A stretch of 64,000 bases of DNA from CAYVFC01 sp964450715 (GCA_964450715.1 CAYVFC010000020.1:1-64000); one strand, 5' to 3'. Shown: positions 9,978-19,961, counted from the first letter of the stretch. Notes: generated from the sequence alone by a model not told the origin. Made by a program: numbers and translations.

Positions 9978-12712
9978 TCGTTCTGGTCCTCGTTGTTCTC
10001 CGTGGGGCAGTTGTCGCAGGCGTTTCCCAGCGGATCCTCGTCGTCGTTCAGCTGTTCCTGGTTGGCCGTAAATGGGCAGTTGTCGCAGGCATCGCCCCTC
10101 GAATCGTTATCCGCGTCGTTCTGGTCCTCGTTGTTCTCCGTGGGGCAGTTGTCGCAGGCGTTTCCCAGCGAATCGTTGTCGTCGTCGGCCTGCCCCTCGT
10201 TGTCGAACAGCGGGCAGTTGTCACAGGCGTCTCCCAGCGAATCGCCGTCGTTGTTCTCCTGGGCCGGATTGGTAGCGAGCGGACAGTTGTCGCAAGCGTC
10301 GCCTAAAAGGTCTTCATCGTTGTTGGCCTGATCGGGATTGCCCCACGACGGGCAATTGTCGCAGACATCGCCCACGTCATCGCCGTCGCCGTCGGCCTGG
10401 TTGGTGTTGGGCTGCGTGGGACAGTTGTCGCAGGCGTCGCCCAGGGAGTCGGCATCGGTGTCGGTCTGGCTCTGGTTGTCGGCGGCGGGGCAGTTATCGC
10501 AAGCGTCGCCCAGCGGATCGCCGTCGCTGTTGAGCTGTTCCTGGTTGCTGACCTCCGGGCAGTTGTCGCAGGCGTCGCCCACTTCATCGCCGTCGACGTT
10601 CTCCTGGCCCGGGTTGTCGACCGTGGGGCAGTTGTCGCAGGCGTCGCCCCGCGAATCGTCGTCGTTATTGGCCTGGCTCTGGTTGTCGACCGTGGGGCAG
10701 TTGTCGCAGGCGTCTCCCAGCGAGTCGCCGTCGTTGTTCTGCTGCCCCGGGTTGGCCCGGGCCGGGCAGTTGTCGCAGGCATCTCCCAGCGAGTCGGAGT
10801 CGCTGTCCTGTTGACCCTCGTTGTCGAACGAAGGGCAGTTGTCGCAGGCGTTGCCCAGCGAGTCGGCGTCGTCGTTCAACTGATCCGCGTTGGGCACCAG
10901 CGGGCAGTTGTCGGCGCCGTCGGCTACCAGGTCGCCGTCGTCGTCCTCGTCACAGGCATCTCCGGCGCCGTCGTTATCGCTATCGTTCTGATCCGGGTTG
11001 GCCGTCAGGCTGCAGTTATCCTCTGTATCCGGCACCGTGTCGTCGTCGTCGTCCGTGTCGCAGGCGTCGCCGGCGCTGTCCAGATCGCTGTCCAGCTGGT
11101 CGTCATTGACGTGGTCCGGGCAGTTGTCGCAAGCATCCCCTAGCAGATCGCCGTCGTTGTTTCCCTGTCCCTGGTTGGCGATCGCGGGGCAATTGTCGCA
11201 GGCGTCGCCCCGGGAGTCACCGTCGCCGTTCTCTTGATCGGTGTTGGACACCAGCGGGCAGTTGTCCGCGCCGTCCAGGATGGTGTCGTTGTCGTCGTCC
11301 TCGTCGCAGGCGTCTCCCGCGTCGTCGGCGTCCGCGTTGGCCTGGTCCGGGTTGCCCACCAGTGGGCAGTTGTCCGACGCATCGGGCACACCGTCGCCGT
11401 CCCAGTCCTCGTCACAGGCGTCGCCCACGTCGTCGGTGTCCGTGTCGGTCTGGTCCGGATTGTAGACCAGCGGGCAGTTGTCCAGGTCGTCCGAAAGGCC
11501 GTCGTTATCGTCATCGTCGTCGCAGGCGTCGCCCGTCCCGTCGTCGTCGATGTCGGTCTGGTTGGGATCGTAATCCAAGGGGCAGATGTCGACGGGGTCC
11601 GCCATCCCGTCGTTGTCGTCGTCCTCGTCGCAATCGTCGCCCAGGCCGTCGATGTCGTTGTCGGTCTGGTCCGGATTGACGACCTCCGGGCAGTTGTCCA
11701 CATCGTCGTCGATACCGTCTCCGTCCTGGTCTCCCTCGCAGGCGTCGCCTTGCCCGTCGCCGTCCAGGTCGGCCTGGGACGCGTTGGCGACCAGCGGGCA
11801 GTTGTCTTCGCTATCGTTCCATCCGTCGTCGTCATCGTCGGTGTCGCAATCATCGCCGTCACCGTCGCTGTCGGTGTCCGTCTGCAGCGGGTTGGCCACG
11901 ACCGGACAGTTGTCCACGGCGTCGTCCACCGCGTCGTTGTCATCGTCGTCGTCGCAGGCGTCGCCCTGCCCGTCGCCGTCCATGTCCTGCTGGCCGGCGT
12001 CGGCCACCAGCGGGCAGATGTCGATCGCATCGATAATACCGTCGTCGTCGTCATCCTCGTCGCAGAGGTCACCGTCTCCGTCGCCGTCGGTATCGGTCTG
12101 GTCCCGGTTGGGCTGCAGAGGGCAGCTGTCCGCGGTGTCGAGCACGCCATCGTCGTCGTCATCCGTGTCCACGCAATCTGCGATCCCGTCCTCGTCGCTG
12201 TCGTCGAACCGCTCGTCCGTGGTGCCCTCGCAGTTGTTGTCCAGACCGTCGCAAACCTCGGGCACCACATCCCACGGCTCGGCATCGCAGACCAACTCGC
12301 CGGTCGGGTCGTTCAGGTCGCAGATCAGGACCCCCTGATCGCGACACTCGCCCAGGCCCTCGAAACACGCTTCGCCCTTTTCGACCCACCGTTCACCCTC
12401 GTCGATGTCGCCGTCGCAGTCGTTGTCCTCGTCGTCGCAGAGCTCCGGGCAGATCCAGGCGCAGAACTCGTCGCTGCCTGGCGTACAGTCGGGCGAGGGC
12501 GGCACGTCGACGCCCGAGTCCGGACCGCCGCTTCCACCGTTTCCGGCAGCCGCTCCCCCGCTTCCGGCCACGCCGTCACCGATGCCGGCGTCGTTCAGAT
12601 CGATCTCTACGACCAGCTCCGGGTTGTAGACGCTGCACGCGGAGGCGAAGAAAATGCCAGAAAAAAGAAAGAGCCGTAAAGATTTCGGGATGCTTCGATG
12701 ACGCTTGAACAT
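9978..12712 (-). CDS. giant TSP3-repeat lipoprotein, N-terminal portion
   Basis: N-terminal part of the giant surface protein. After a basic n-region and hydrophobic core the signal peptide ends FFASAC, a lipobox-like site. A Gly/Ala-rich linker and a Cys-rich segment follow, with MopE-type metal-binding motifs (DNDCDGDIDEGE and GLDNNCEGTTDE, about residues 115-190). TSP3 repeats then continue to the gap, giving dozens across the full protein. I choose the ATG at 12712 because the signal peptide begins there; a start 17 codons upstream adds a non-signal extension. The whole gene spans 3911-12712 plus unknown gap length, at least about 2,900 residues. Calcium-stabilised surface fibre or adhesin is the likely role, by inference. 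Confidence 0.85.
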
Positions 12713-12997
12713 GTCCTCTAATCCAATCAAACAAGAAGATCGCATGCTTCCGTCCACTGGCACATGTCTTGAAGAGTCAACATCGGGTCCTATGTGGTCG
12801 TCCGATCAATTTATAGTCGTAAGTATAATAATGTTCGGTTCAGAAAAGCATTCAATCCAAGTATTTTCGACAAGGTCATACATGTAGTTGTTTGAGCGAC
12901 AGCGATCAGAAGACGGCCGCTGATAGGGTTCCCCTGAGTCGCCGCGGTGACCGTCGTCCGTTAATCGAGGTTGATCGAGCGGGAAGCTGGGATTCAC

Positions 12998-15900
12998 TCA
13001 GAGGACTTCCGCCCGCTCTTCCTCGGCGCGGTCGAGGAGATTGCCGTAGCGATGATACTGACGGGTGACCGTCTGTTCCCGCAGGTACCAGAGCAGCTCG
13101 ATCCGGCCCTCGGCGAGCACGGGAGCCGCGGCGATGTATTGCCCCGCTTCGGCGGCGGCCCTATAGACGACTTCCGGAACCCGGTTCGGGGCGGCATAGC
13201 GAACGCGGTCGGTCGAGCCGTTGCGAATGATCTCGGCCAGCTCTTGGTCCGACTCTTCCACCAGCTCGATGCTTCCGGCCCAGCATTCGGTGAGCGTATA
13301 CAGCCGCTGCAGGACCGGCGGCTGGTATCCGGGCGGGGTGCTGACCGTGATGCGGCATCGCGCCGTCCGGGCTGCGCAGACCCGGGCGAAGATATCGAAA
13401 AAACCGTCCCGGGGATCGATCCGAATCCGAAGCTCCTCGACCGCGAGATAGCGGCGGAAGTTGTCCTCTCCGACCAGGCGCACCGGCTCGTCCAGCCACC
13501 CGAATTCCATTTCGTGGTGATAGGCGTAGCTGTGCAGCGCTTTTAGTACCCGTCGGATCTCCCCCACGGGGAAACCATCCAGGGTCGAGAGGCTCTTTTC
13601 GAGCCGCTCCAGGTGCGGATCGAGCTCGGCCTTTTCGTATTCCGGAGTGCCGCTCTGCTCGAATTGCATGAACTGCGCGACGTAATTCGGTCCGCCGGCC
13701 TTGATGCCGGGACCGAAAGCCGACAGGCCCATCCCACCGAAGGGCTGGCGCCGCACGACCGCGCCGGTGGTGCCGCGATTGAGGTAGAGGTTGCCCGCCC
13801 GAATTCTCTCGGTCCAGCTCTCCTGCTCGCGGTAATCCAGGCTCTGCAGGCCGGAAGTCAATCCGTACCCGGTTTGATTCACGTAGGCGATGGCCTCGTC
13901 CAGGTTATCCGCCTTCATCACGCCGAGCACCGGTCCGAAAAACTCGGTCATGTGGGTGTAGCTGCCGGGCTGGACGCCCCATTTGACACCGGGCGACCAG
14001 AGCTGCGGGTTGTCGGGATCGCATTCCGGCATCAAGGCCCAGCTCTCGCCCTCCTCCAGCCCCTTCAACGCGTTCTCCAGATCGACCAGCGGCGGGCGGA
14101 TCAAGGGCCCCACCCGCGTATCGAGCTCCCAGGCGGATCCGACCTTAAGGCTGCGCGCGGCGTCGATGAGCGCGCGCTTGAACTCGGCGTCCTCGTACAC
14201 TTCCTTTTCCAGGATCAGCAGCGAGGTCGCGGAGCACTTCTGCCCGCTGTGCCCAAAGGCGGACTGGATCACGTGCTTGATGGCCTGGTCGCGGTCCGAC
14301 ATGGCGGTCACGATAGTGGCGTTTTTGCCGCCGGTTTCCGCCGCCAGGTCGAGCGTCGGCTTGGTGCGCAGCATGTTGAAAGCGGTCCTGGTTCCGCCGG
14401 TCAGGATCACCGCGTCCACGCCCTCGTGGGAAACCAATTGCGAGGCCAGGTCGATGGAGGGGCAGGGCAGGAACTGCAGCGTCTGTTTCGACACACCGGC
14501 GCTCCAGAAGCAGTCGCAGAGATGGTAAGCGGTCAGCACGCTGAGCGGCGACGGCTTGAGAATCACCGTATTGCCGGCGGCCAGAGCGGCGGCAACGCCG
14601 CCGCAGGGGATGGCCACCGGGAAGTTCCAGGGCGGCACCACCACCACCACGCCCTTTGCCCGCGCGGTGATACCGGGGACTTCGTGGAAGCGCGCCGCTT
14701 CGCGGCGGTAGAACTCGACGAAGTCCACGGCCTCGGAGACCTCTGGATCGGATTCGGTGAAGAGCTTGGCGCCGTCGGCCATGGCCGCGCCGAGCAGGTC
14801 GGCGCGGCGAGAGCGGATCTCCCCGGCCACCCGGTACAGGATTTCGGAGCGCTGAGCGGGCGTCATGGTGCGCCAGCCCGGGGGGTCTTCGCGCGCGTAG
14901 CGTACGGCTTCTTCCACGTCCCGCTCATTGGCCTGCCTGCACCGCCCGATCACCACGCCCGGGCGCGACGGGTCCAGGCACTGCTGCACCTCGCGGTCCT
15001 CGAAGAGCTCCTCGCCGCCCACCACCAGCGGGATGTCCGGCGCCCGCTCACCGTGCCGGTCGATCCAGCGCCGGATGATCTCTTCCGCCCACTTCGCGTT
15101 TTGGGGCAGGCTGAAGTCCGTATCCGGTTCGTTGGCGAACGGCGCGCCGGCCGGCGGATCCTCCGCGGGTTTCCGGCGATCCTGGGTGCGCCGCGAGCTC
15201 TCCGGAAGTTCTTCTATCAACTCGAATGAGTTCAGAAACCCGGTTTCGAGCTGTTTCCAATCGTCGCTGTCCACTTCCAGCTTGAAGGTGTGGCGCAGAA
15301 AGTTTTCCGGCCCCGTATTCTCATCGAGGCGCCGGACCAGGTATCCGATAGCGTAGATGAAGTCCTTTTGATAGGTGGCCGGGGCGTAGAGCAGCATGCT
15401 GCGGTTGAGTTCGAACAGCGCGCGCCGCTGGTGGTTGGCCATGCCCTCGAGCATCTCGAACTGTACGCGGTCCAGTACGCCTCCTTCCTCGGCCAGCACC
15501 AGGCTGTAGGCCAGGTCGAACAGGTTGTGCGAGGCGATGCCCAGCCGCACCGCCCGAATGTTCTCCGGTTTCATGCCCTCGTGCAGCATACGCTTGAAAT
15601 TGGCGTCGGTATCGAGCTTGTTCTTGAAGGGGGCCTGCGGCCATCCGCGCAGCGAGGCCTCGACGCGCTCCATCTCCAGGTTGGCGCCCTTGACCAGGCG
15701 GATGGTGACCGGCGCGCCCCCCGCTTGAACGCGCTTGCGCGCCCAGTCGTTGATGGCTATCTGGGTGAGGATGGCGTCCGGGATGTAGGCCTGTAGCGCG
15801 ATGCCCGCCTCCACCCGCTCCAGCCCCTTGCGGTCCAGGGTCTGCATGAAGGCGTCGGCGGTGATGACGGTGTCGCGGTACTCCTCCATGTCCAGGTAGA

Positions 15901-16645
15901 TGAACTTGGGGGTCTCCCGCCCGTCCGCGTGCACGAAGCGGGACCTGGCGGCGTCGCGAAGCAGCCGCTCCAGCCGGTCGCAGAGCACGCGCACGGTCTG
16001 CTCCCGCGCGAGCGAGGAGATCTGGGAATAGATGGTGGAGATCTTGACCGAGAGGACCTCGATTTCCGGCAACTGTATGGCCTCGAGATAGGCCTTCAGG
16101 CGCGCTCGGGCCTGGTCCTCGCCGAGCAGGGCCTCGCCGAGGTAGTTGACGTTCATGCGCATCCCTTCCTGGCGCCGGTTTTCCAGGTGCTCGGCCAGCA
16201 ACTCTCGCTCGGCCGGCAGGATGACGTTGGCCGTCTCTCCGCGCATCTTCTCCTTGACCAGGGGAATGGCCACGCCAGGCAGGTGAGCGCCGAAGGACTG
16301 AAAACCCTTAAGCAGCGTCCTTTTCAGCGGCGCGAAAAAGCGAGGCACGCCCTGAACGTCCAGGATGTGAACCAGCTGGTCTGCCGCGCGGTAGGGATTG
16401 CTGGAGCGAAAGGCCTGGTCGGTGATCTGCACCAGCGTCGCCTTGTCCCCGGGGGTCTGCATCATCCGCTCCAGCTCGGCCTGCTGCTTTTTCTCCTGGG
16501 GCGTCTGCAGCCGCGCGGCGCGCTGTTGCAGCAGCCGGGCCAGATGAACGGCTTTCTGGACGGCCGGCGGATGAGGGGACGCGGGATCGGGCTCGAACGA
16601 TTCGAGCAGGGTGTCGATGTCGCGTTGCGTGTTCTCTCGGTTCAT
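12998..16645 (-). CDS. putA: bifunctional proline dehydrogenase / glutamate-semialdehyde dehydrogenase PutA
   Basis: A 1,215-residue fusion that oxidises proline to glutamate in two steps: FAD-dependent proline dehydrogenase, then NAD-dependent dehydrogenation of the semialdehyde. The PRODH barrel covers about residues 130-470 (IRLVKGANLE, FEMLEGMANHQRRAL). The aldehyde dehydrogenase covers about 545-1000, with PPWNFP, TGGTRTA, ETGGKN and the catalytic Cys in SGQKCSA. There is no N-terminal ribbon-helix-helix DNA-binding domain, so it should not autoregulate like E. coli PutA. A C-terminal extension of about 200 residues follows the active-site domain. The ATG at 16645 is preceded by GGAGG at a 9-base spacing; an upstream start adds 17 basic residues. 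The gene appears to stand alone. Confidence 0.96.
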   Translation of the reverse strand: MNRENTQRDIDTLLESFEPDPASPHPPAVQKAVHLARLLQQRAARLQTPQEKKQQAELERMMQTPGDKATLVQITDQAFRSSNPYRAADQLVHILDVQGVPRFFAPLKRTLLKGFQSFGAHLPGVAIPLVKEKMRGETANVILPAERELLAEHLENRRQEGMRMNVNYLGEALLGEDQARARLKAYLEAIQLPEIEVLSVKISTIYSQISSLAREQTVRVLCDRLERLLRDAARSRFVHADGRETPKFIYLDMEEYRDTVITADAFMQTLDRKGLERVEAGIALQAYIPDAILTQIAINDWARKRVQAGGAPVTIRLVKGANLEMERVEASLRGWPQAPFKNKLDTDANFKRMLHEGMKPENIRAVRLGIASHNLFDLAYSLVLAEEGGVLDRVQFEMLEGMANHQRRALFELNRSMLLYAPATYQKDFIYAIGYLVRRLDENTGPENFLRHTFKLEVDSDDWKQLETGFLNSFELIEELPESSRRTQDRRKPAEDPPAGAPFANEPDTDFSLPQNAKWAEEIIRRWIDRHGERAPDIPLVVGGEELFEDREVQQCLDPSRPGVVIGRCRQANERDVEEAVRYAREDPPGWRTMTPAQRSEILYRVAGEIRSRRADLLGAAMADGAKLFTESDPEVSEAVDFVEFYRREAARFHEVPGITARAKGVVVVVPPWNFPVAIPCGGVAAALAAGNTVILKPSPLSVLTAYHLCDCFWSAGVSKQTLQFLPCPSIDLASQLVSHEGVDAVILTGGTRTAFNMLRTKPTLDLAAETGGKNATIVTAMSDRDQAIKHVIQSAFGHSGQKCSATSLLILEKEVYEDAEFKRALIDAARSLKVGSAWELDTRVGPLIRPPLVDLENALKGLEEGESWALMPECDPDNPQLWSPGVKWGVQPGSYTHMTEFFGPVLGVMKADNLDEAIAYVNQTGYGLTSGLQSLDYREQESWTERIRAGNLYLNRGTTGAVVRRQPFGGMGLSAFGPGIKAGGPNYVAQFMQFEQSGTPEYEKAELDPHLERLEKSLSTLDGFPVGEIRRVLKALHSYAYHHEMEFGWLDEPVRLVGEDNFRRYLAVEELRIRIDPRDGFFDIFARVCAARTARCRITVSTPPGYQPPVLQRLYTLTECWAGSIELVEESDQELAEIIRNGSTDRVRYAAPNRVPEVVYRAAAEAGQYIAAAPVLAEGRIELLWYLREQTVTRQYHRYGNLLDRAEEERAEVL

Positions 16646-16737
16646 ATCCCGCCGCCTCCACTGACGGGCTCGTTTCGTGCTGCGAAACGTTATCACGAAC
16701 CGAGTCGCGCGCGACAGAACACGACAGGCGAAAGGCG

Positions 16738-17172
16738 TCAGGGGCTCTTCGTGACCCTATCGTGGGCGGCGTTGATCAGCAGGTTCAGGAACACCTGGGA
16801 GAGGCGGCCCTCGCTGGCCAGCACCGGAGGCACCTTGGCGTAGTCCTTGACCAGGCGGGCCCGGTACTTGATCTCGTTGAGCGCCATGTTGGTAGCGATG
16901 TCGATGATTACTACCGGGTTCACCGAGACCAGCTCGTCCTTCTCCACCCGGGAAAAGGTGCTCAAGCCGCGGGCGATATCGCGGATACGCAGGGTGCCGG
17001 CGAGCGCGTCGTCGACGCGCTCGCAGACGTCGTCGAGCAGAGGCAGGTTTATCCGGCCCAGAACTTCGTCGGCGATTTCGTCCAGCAGGCTCGGCCCCAG
17101 GTGATCGGTCAGTCGGGTTTGCAGACCGCGCAACGCACCGAATAACTGCGGCAAGTCCTTCTCGCCTTCCAT
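16738..17172 (-). pseudogene. truncated histidine kinase remnant
   Basis: 144 codons resembling the middle of a sensor kinase. They hold a helical region with an IARGLSTFSR segment typical of the helices after the H-box, then an N-box-like motif FLNLLINAAHD close to the C-terminus. The ORF ends seven residues later, so the G1/F/G2 ATP-binding boxes are absent. No sensor domain or clear phospho-accepting His motif is present. No good Shine-Dalgarno precedes the ATG at 17172. It is best read as a decayed kinase. A short regulatory fragment that still dimerises cannot be excluded. Confidence 0.65.
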
Positions 17173-17263
17173 CAATCGACGTCAAGCCTTGCGCTTGACG
17201 ATACCCATCGCGAAATTCACCCGAGCGATACCGAGCCCGCGTTTCCGCCGCCTTTGCCCGCTA

Positions 17264-17641
17264 TCATTCGCAGTTGTCCTGGCTCGGGGGCGCGTCGAGC
17301 GGGCGGTCCGGATCGGACTCGCTCTGCTCGAAGATCTCCTGGTCGGTCAGGTAGCACTCGTAAACGAGGGAATCGACCGCCAGGTTGACGTAGCACGAGC
17401 CGTCTGCTTCCAGCACGGCGCGGCACTGCCCCGTCTCGACGTTGCATTCGACCGCCCGCAGCGACGCGTCGTAGGTGTCGATCTGCCAGTCGAAGGCGCC
17501 CTGGCAATCCAGATCGGTTTCGCACTCGCAGGTTACGAATGCTCGGGGATTACCCGATTCGGTGCCGATGTCGTGTTGTGCTGTCGAGCCGATGCAGGAG
17601 GCGGCCGTCAGCAGTAGAGCGAGTAGCGTAAACGGTTTCAC
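17264..17641 (-). CDS. small lipoprotein coupled to a TIGR02147 gene
   Basis: 125-residue lipoprotein. The signal peptide is short and ends TAASC. The mature protein has about seven further Cys and is acidic, with CECETDLDCQ near residue 40; no known domain was recognised. The start is the GTG at 17641, which overlaps the stop of the upstream gene (GTGA), so the two genes are translationally coupled. A longer in-frame ORF upstream is a shadow of that gene. TIGR02147 regulators in related bacteria are commonly paired with a small secreted or lipoprotein gene, which suggests the regulator and this protein act together. Function unknown. Confidence 0.75.
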   Translation of the reverse strand: MKPFTLLALLLTAASCIGSTAQHDIGTESGNPRAFVTCECETDLDCQGAFDWQIDTYDASLRAVECNVETGQCRAVLEADGSCYVNLAVDSLVYECYLTDQEIFEQSESDPDRPLDAPPSQDNCE

Positions 17642-18489
17642 GGCTCGGGCTCCGCGTCCTGTAGGGTGGTCAGGGGAAAGAGCTGGAAGTTCACCTGGAT
17701 CACCTGACGGGGGTTCTTTTCCAGCTCGTCGATATCCAGCAGCTCGCGGCGGAAACGCTGCAGGGCGCGCTTGACGTGCTCCAGCCCGCTCTCGTCCAGG
17801 CAGAGCGTCACCGAGGAGATATCGCGCTGCTCGGCCGGCAGACGATCCAGGGAGGTAGCAGCGTGGTCCAGCATGGCGCGGTGGAAGTTGGCCAAATGCA
17901 GCGAGTGTACCTCGGGTCCGGTGGAAACGGTGGCCTGCTTGCGCAGCAGCTTTCCCTGACCGTCTCGCTCCAGCAGGTCGAGCTCCAGCAGCGTCTGAAC
18001 CGCCATCCGGGCCTGCTGCGGCTTGATGGGCGGCGCCAGCCGCTGTGCGATCCAGCCGTAATCCTCCTTGAAATCCCGGCTCGCCACCAGCTCGCGAATG
18101 GCCGGCAGGTACCAGTGGGAATGGTAGACGTCGTAGGCGAGGTCGAGCAGGTGCGCCTGCCGGTAGCTGCGATTGCGTTTCAGGCGGCGATACCACCGGT
18201 TGCGCTCCTCGACCGTGCGGGCCTGGTTGAAGCCGACCAGCAGGCGAAAGTAGAGCGCCTCCTGGTTCTGTAGCCCACAGGCCGCAGCAAAGCGGCGGGC
18301 CATCTCCCGGGTCAGGTTGCGCTCGGCGTCGATCACCAGCTTGAGGTAGTTCGGGGAGCGCAGCCCGGCCCGTCTGGAGAAAGCGCGATAAGAGAAGCGT
18401 CGATGCTGCTTGGCGTGGTCGTAGTAAGCGCGGAGATACTCGCGATAATCGAGGAAGGCGAAGATATCCGGTGCAGAAGGCGGGGACAT
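17638..18489 (-). CDS. TIGR02147 / DUF4423 family protein
   Basis: 283-residue protein matching the TIGR02147 family found in Myxococcota and Fibrobacter. The opening FAFLDYREYLRAYY and the basic HTH-like segment around residues 35-70 (FSRRAGLRSPNYLKLVI) are characteristic. The C-terminal DUF4423 part contains SSVTLCLDE and a VIQVNFQLFPLT segment, as in the family. No membrane segment or signal peptide is present. A DNA-binding regulatory role is inferred from the N-terminal helix-turn-helix look; members are not well characterised. It is followed with a 4-base overlap by a lipoprotein gene. Confidence 0.85.
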   Translation of the reverse strand: MSPPSAPDIFAFLDYREYLRAYYDHAKQHRRFSYRAFSRRAGLRSPNYLKLVIDAERNLTREMARRFAAACGLQNQEALYFRLLVGFNQARTVEERNRWYRRLKRNRSYRQAHLLDLAYDVYHSHWYLPAIRELVASRDFKEDYGWIAQRLAPPIKPQQARMAVQTLLELDLLERDGQGKLLRKQATVSTGPEVHSLHLANFHRAMLDHAATSLDRLPAEQRDISSVTLCLDESGLEHVKRALQRFRRELLDIDELEKNPRQVIQVNFQLFPLTTLQDAEPEP

Positions 18490-18554
18490 GGACTATCGAT
18501 ATTACTAAAGGACGCGACTGCCGGCCTCGGGTGTCCGCGCCCGGCAGCCTTGCT

Positions 18555-19961
18555 TCATTCGGGGGGTTGCGCCGGATCGACCACGCGGCCCAGGAAGAGG
18601 ATGCTCTCGGTCAGCCGATCGTAGATCAGGAACAGGAAGGGACGGTTGACCTGGATGGGCAGGGGCGCGGAACGGAAGGTCATCTCCACCCCGCTGGCGG
18701 CCGCGGCCTCGGTCCCCTCCTCGTTTACCAGGACGTAGGCCTCGTGCACGACGTCATCGACCGCCAGCGGCGGCCCCGAGGCCATGCGGGAGAAGTCCGC
18801 GGCGTCCGGATCGAAGGCGGTGACCATCCCCAGGTCGATCAGCGCTTGCTTGACCTCCGGCCGGGAGCGGATTTCGAAACGGGGAAGCTCGACCGTGGAT
18901 TCGTTGTCGAAAGAGTCGGCGAGCAACTGCTCGATCCGTTCCGGCTCGAGCGACGTTTCCAGCTGCGGCAGACCGTCCGGCTCGGCCGGAAGCAGGATGA
19001 GCATGGACAACTCGTCGTCCTGGTAGGCGATGTCGAGCAGGGTCAGATCCGTCTCCTCGGCCATGCGGATATCGAGCTCGGCCGACATGGTGGGCACCGA
19101 CACCGTATCGCCCGAGAGCAGATGAAAGGGTCTGTCCGCGGTAGCTTCCGGGTCGAACTGCTCGGCCCAGTCGGCCTTGAAGTAGATGGCGCTGACCAGG
19201 GCCAGCGCGGTCAGGCAGCTGAACTGCCCCTCGGGAAAGAGCTCTTCGATCTTATCCTTCGTCTGTCCGGCGACCCAGTCGTTGATGGTGGCGCGGGCCT
19301 GCTCGGGATCCGCGCAGTAGTCGAGCTGTTGCAGCGGCGCGCCGTAGTGTTGCTGGTTGAGGGATAGAAACGCCTCCTCGAAGGGCCAGTCCTGCTGGCC
19401 GAACAGTCGGCTGGCGATGTACAGCTGGTAGCCGCGCCCAGCCTTGTCGCCGTTCAGATCGGCCATCAGCGCGCCCAGTTGCTGGTGAAAGACGGCCTCG
19501 TCGGTCCGGACCTCCAGCACCTCGGCCATCTCTTGCGCCGTTTCACCGGCGGCTCCGGCATAGGTCATGGCAAGCGCGGCGGTGAGGCTGAAGGGCGAGA
19601 GAAACAGGTTCTGGTTCTGTACCTCTGCCGCTGCCACGATCTGCTGGTAGAGCGACAGGGCGAACCGGTTGTTGCCGCTCACGACCGGCTCGAGCTTGGC
19701 CGTGAGCGCCGCGACCTGCCTGGCCACGCGTCCGTCCGGGCCGATATCCTGCCCATCGGGACCAATGTCCTGCCCGCTCGGACCGACATCCTGCCCGTCA
19801 GGTCCGATGTTCTCCCCGTCCGGCCCCGGACCCTCTTCGTCCGTGGTGTTCGAACAGCCCGCGACCGCCAGGGCCGCGACGGCGGCCCACAATAGCGTCA
19901 GGAAGAGCGGCGCCGGGGTGCGGCGCCCCATTTTAGAATCAAGCAAGCTCGTGGCCTTCAT
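18555..19961 (-). CDS. serpin, lipid-anchored serine protease inhibitor
   Basis: 468-residue serpin with a lipoprotein signal peptide (lipobox LAVAGC). Directly after the lipid anchor comes a linker of five GPDGxxI-type units. The serpin core starts near residue 80 (FALSLYQQI, FLSPFSLTAALAM). The reactive-centre hinge is EEGTEAAAASGVE, with the small residues needed for loop insertion, so it is predicted to be inhibitory. The end RPFLFLIYD and ILFLGRVVDP are canonical. The scissile region is MTFRSAP, with the P1 residue uncertain. The ATG at 19961 has AGGA about 10 bases upstream. A role in protecting the cell from its own or foreign secreted proteases is inferred. A cluster of GTATAC palindromes lies just upstream. 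Confidence 0.95.
   Translation of the reverse strand: MKATSLLDSKMGRRTPAPLFLTLLWAAVAALAVAGCSNTTDEEGPGPDGENIGPDGQDVGPSGQDIGPDGQDIGPDGRVARQVAALTAKLEPVVSGNNRFALSLYQQIVAAAEVQNQNLFLSPFSLTAALAMTYAGAAGETAQEMAEVLEVRTDEAVFHQQLGALMADLNGDKAGRGYQLYIASRLFGQQDWPFEEAFLSLNQQHYGAPLQQLDYCADPEQARATINDWVAGQTKDKIEELFPEGQFSCLTALALVSAIYFKADWAEQFDPEATADRPFHLLSGDTVSVPTMSAELDIRMAEETDLTLLDIAYQDDELSMLILLPAEPDGLPQLETSLEPERIEQLLADSFDNESTVELPRFEIRSRPEVKQALIDLGMVTAFDPDAADFSRMASGPPLAVDDVVHEAYVLVNEEGTEAAAASGVEMTFRSAPLPIQVNRPFLFLIYDRLTESILFLGRVVDPAQPPE

Larger units (their letters stand above)
7560..12160 (-). repeat. TSP3-encoding tandem DNA repeat array
   Basis: A tandem array encoding CDNCP / DxDxDGxGDxCD units. The conserved core reads GGGCAGTTGTCGCAGGC on the plus strand and recurs about every 60-80 bases, with some neighbouring units identical over more than 50 bp. 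The encoded repeats are acidic calcium-binding TSP3 units. The array holds both assembly gaps, so the unit number is not known. Confidence 0.9.

Noticed and set aside
7560..12160. CRISPR-like regular spacing of a conserved core
   Set aside because: The repeats are coding TSP3 units, the spacers are also repeated and in frame, and no cas genes are present.
11234..12679. Long plus-strand ORFs across the TSP3 and beta-helix gene (also 4859-5929 and 3359-4729)
   Set aside because: They are antisense shadows of a high-GC repeat gene: Val/Ser/Arg-biased, no ribosome site, no domains.
13613..15229. 538-codon plus-strand ORF opposite putA
   Set aside because: Lies entirely antisense to a clear enzyme and has no recognisable protein features.
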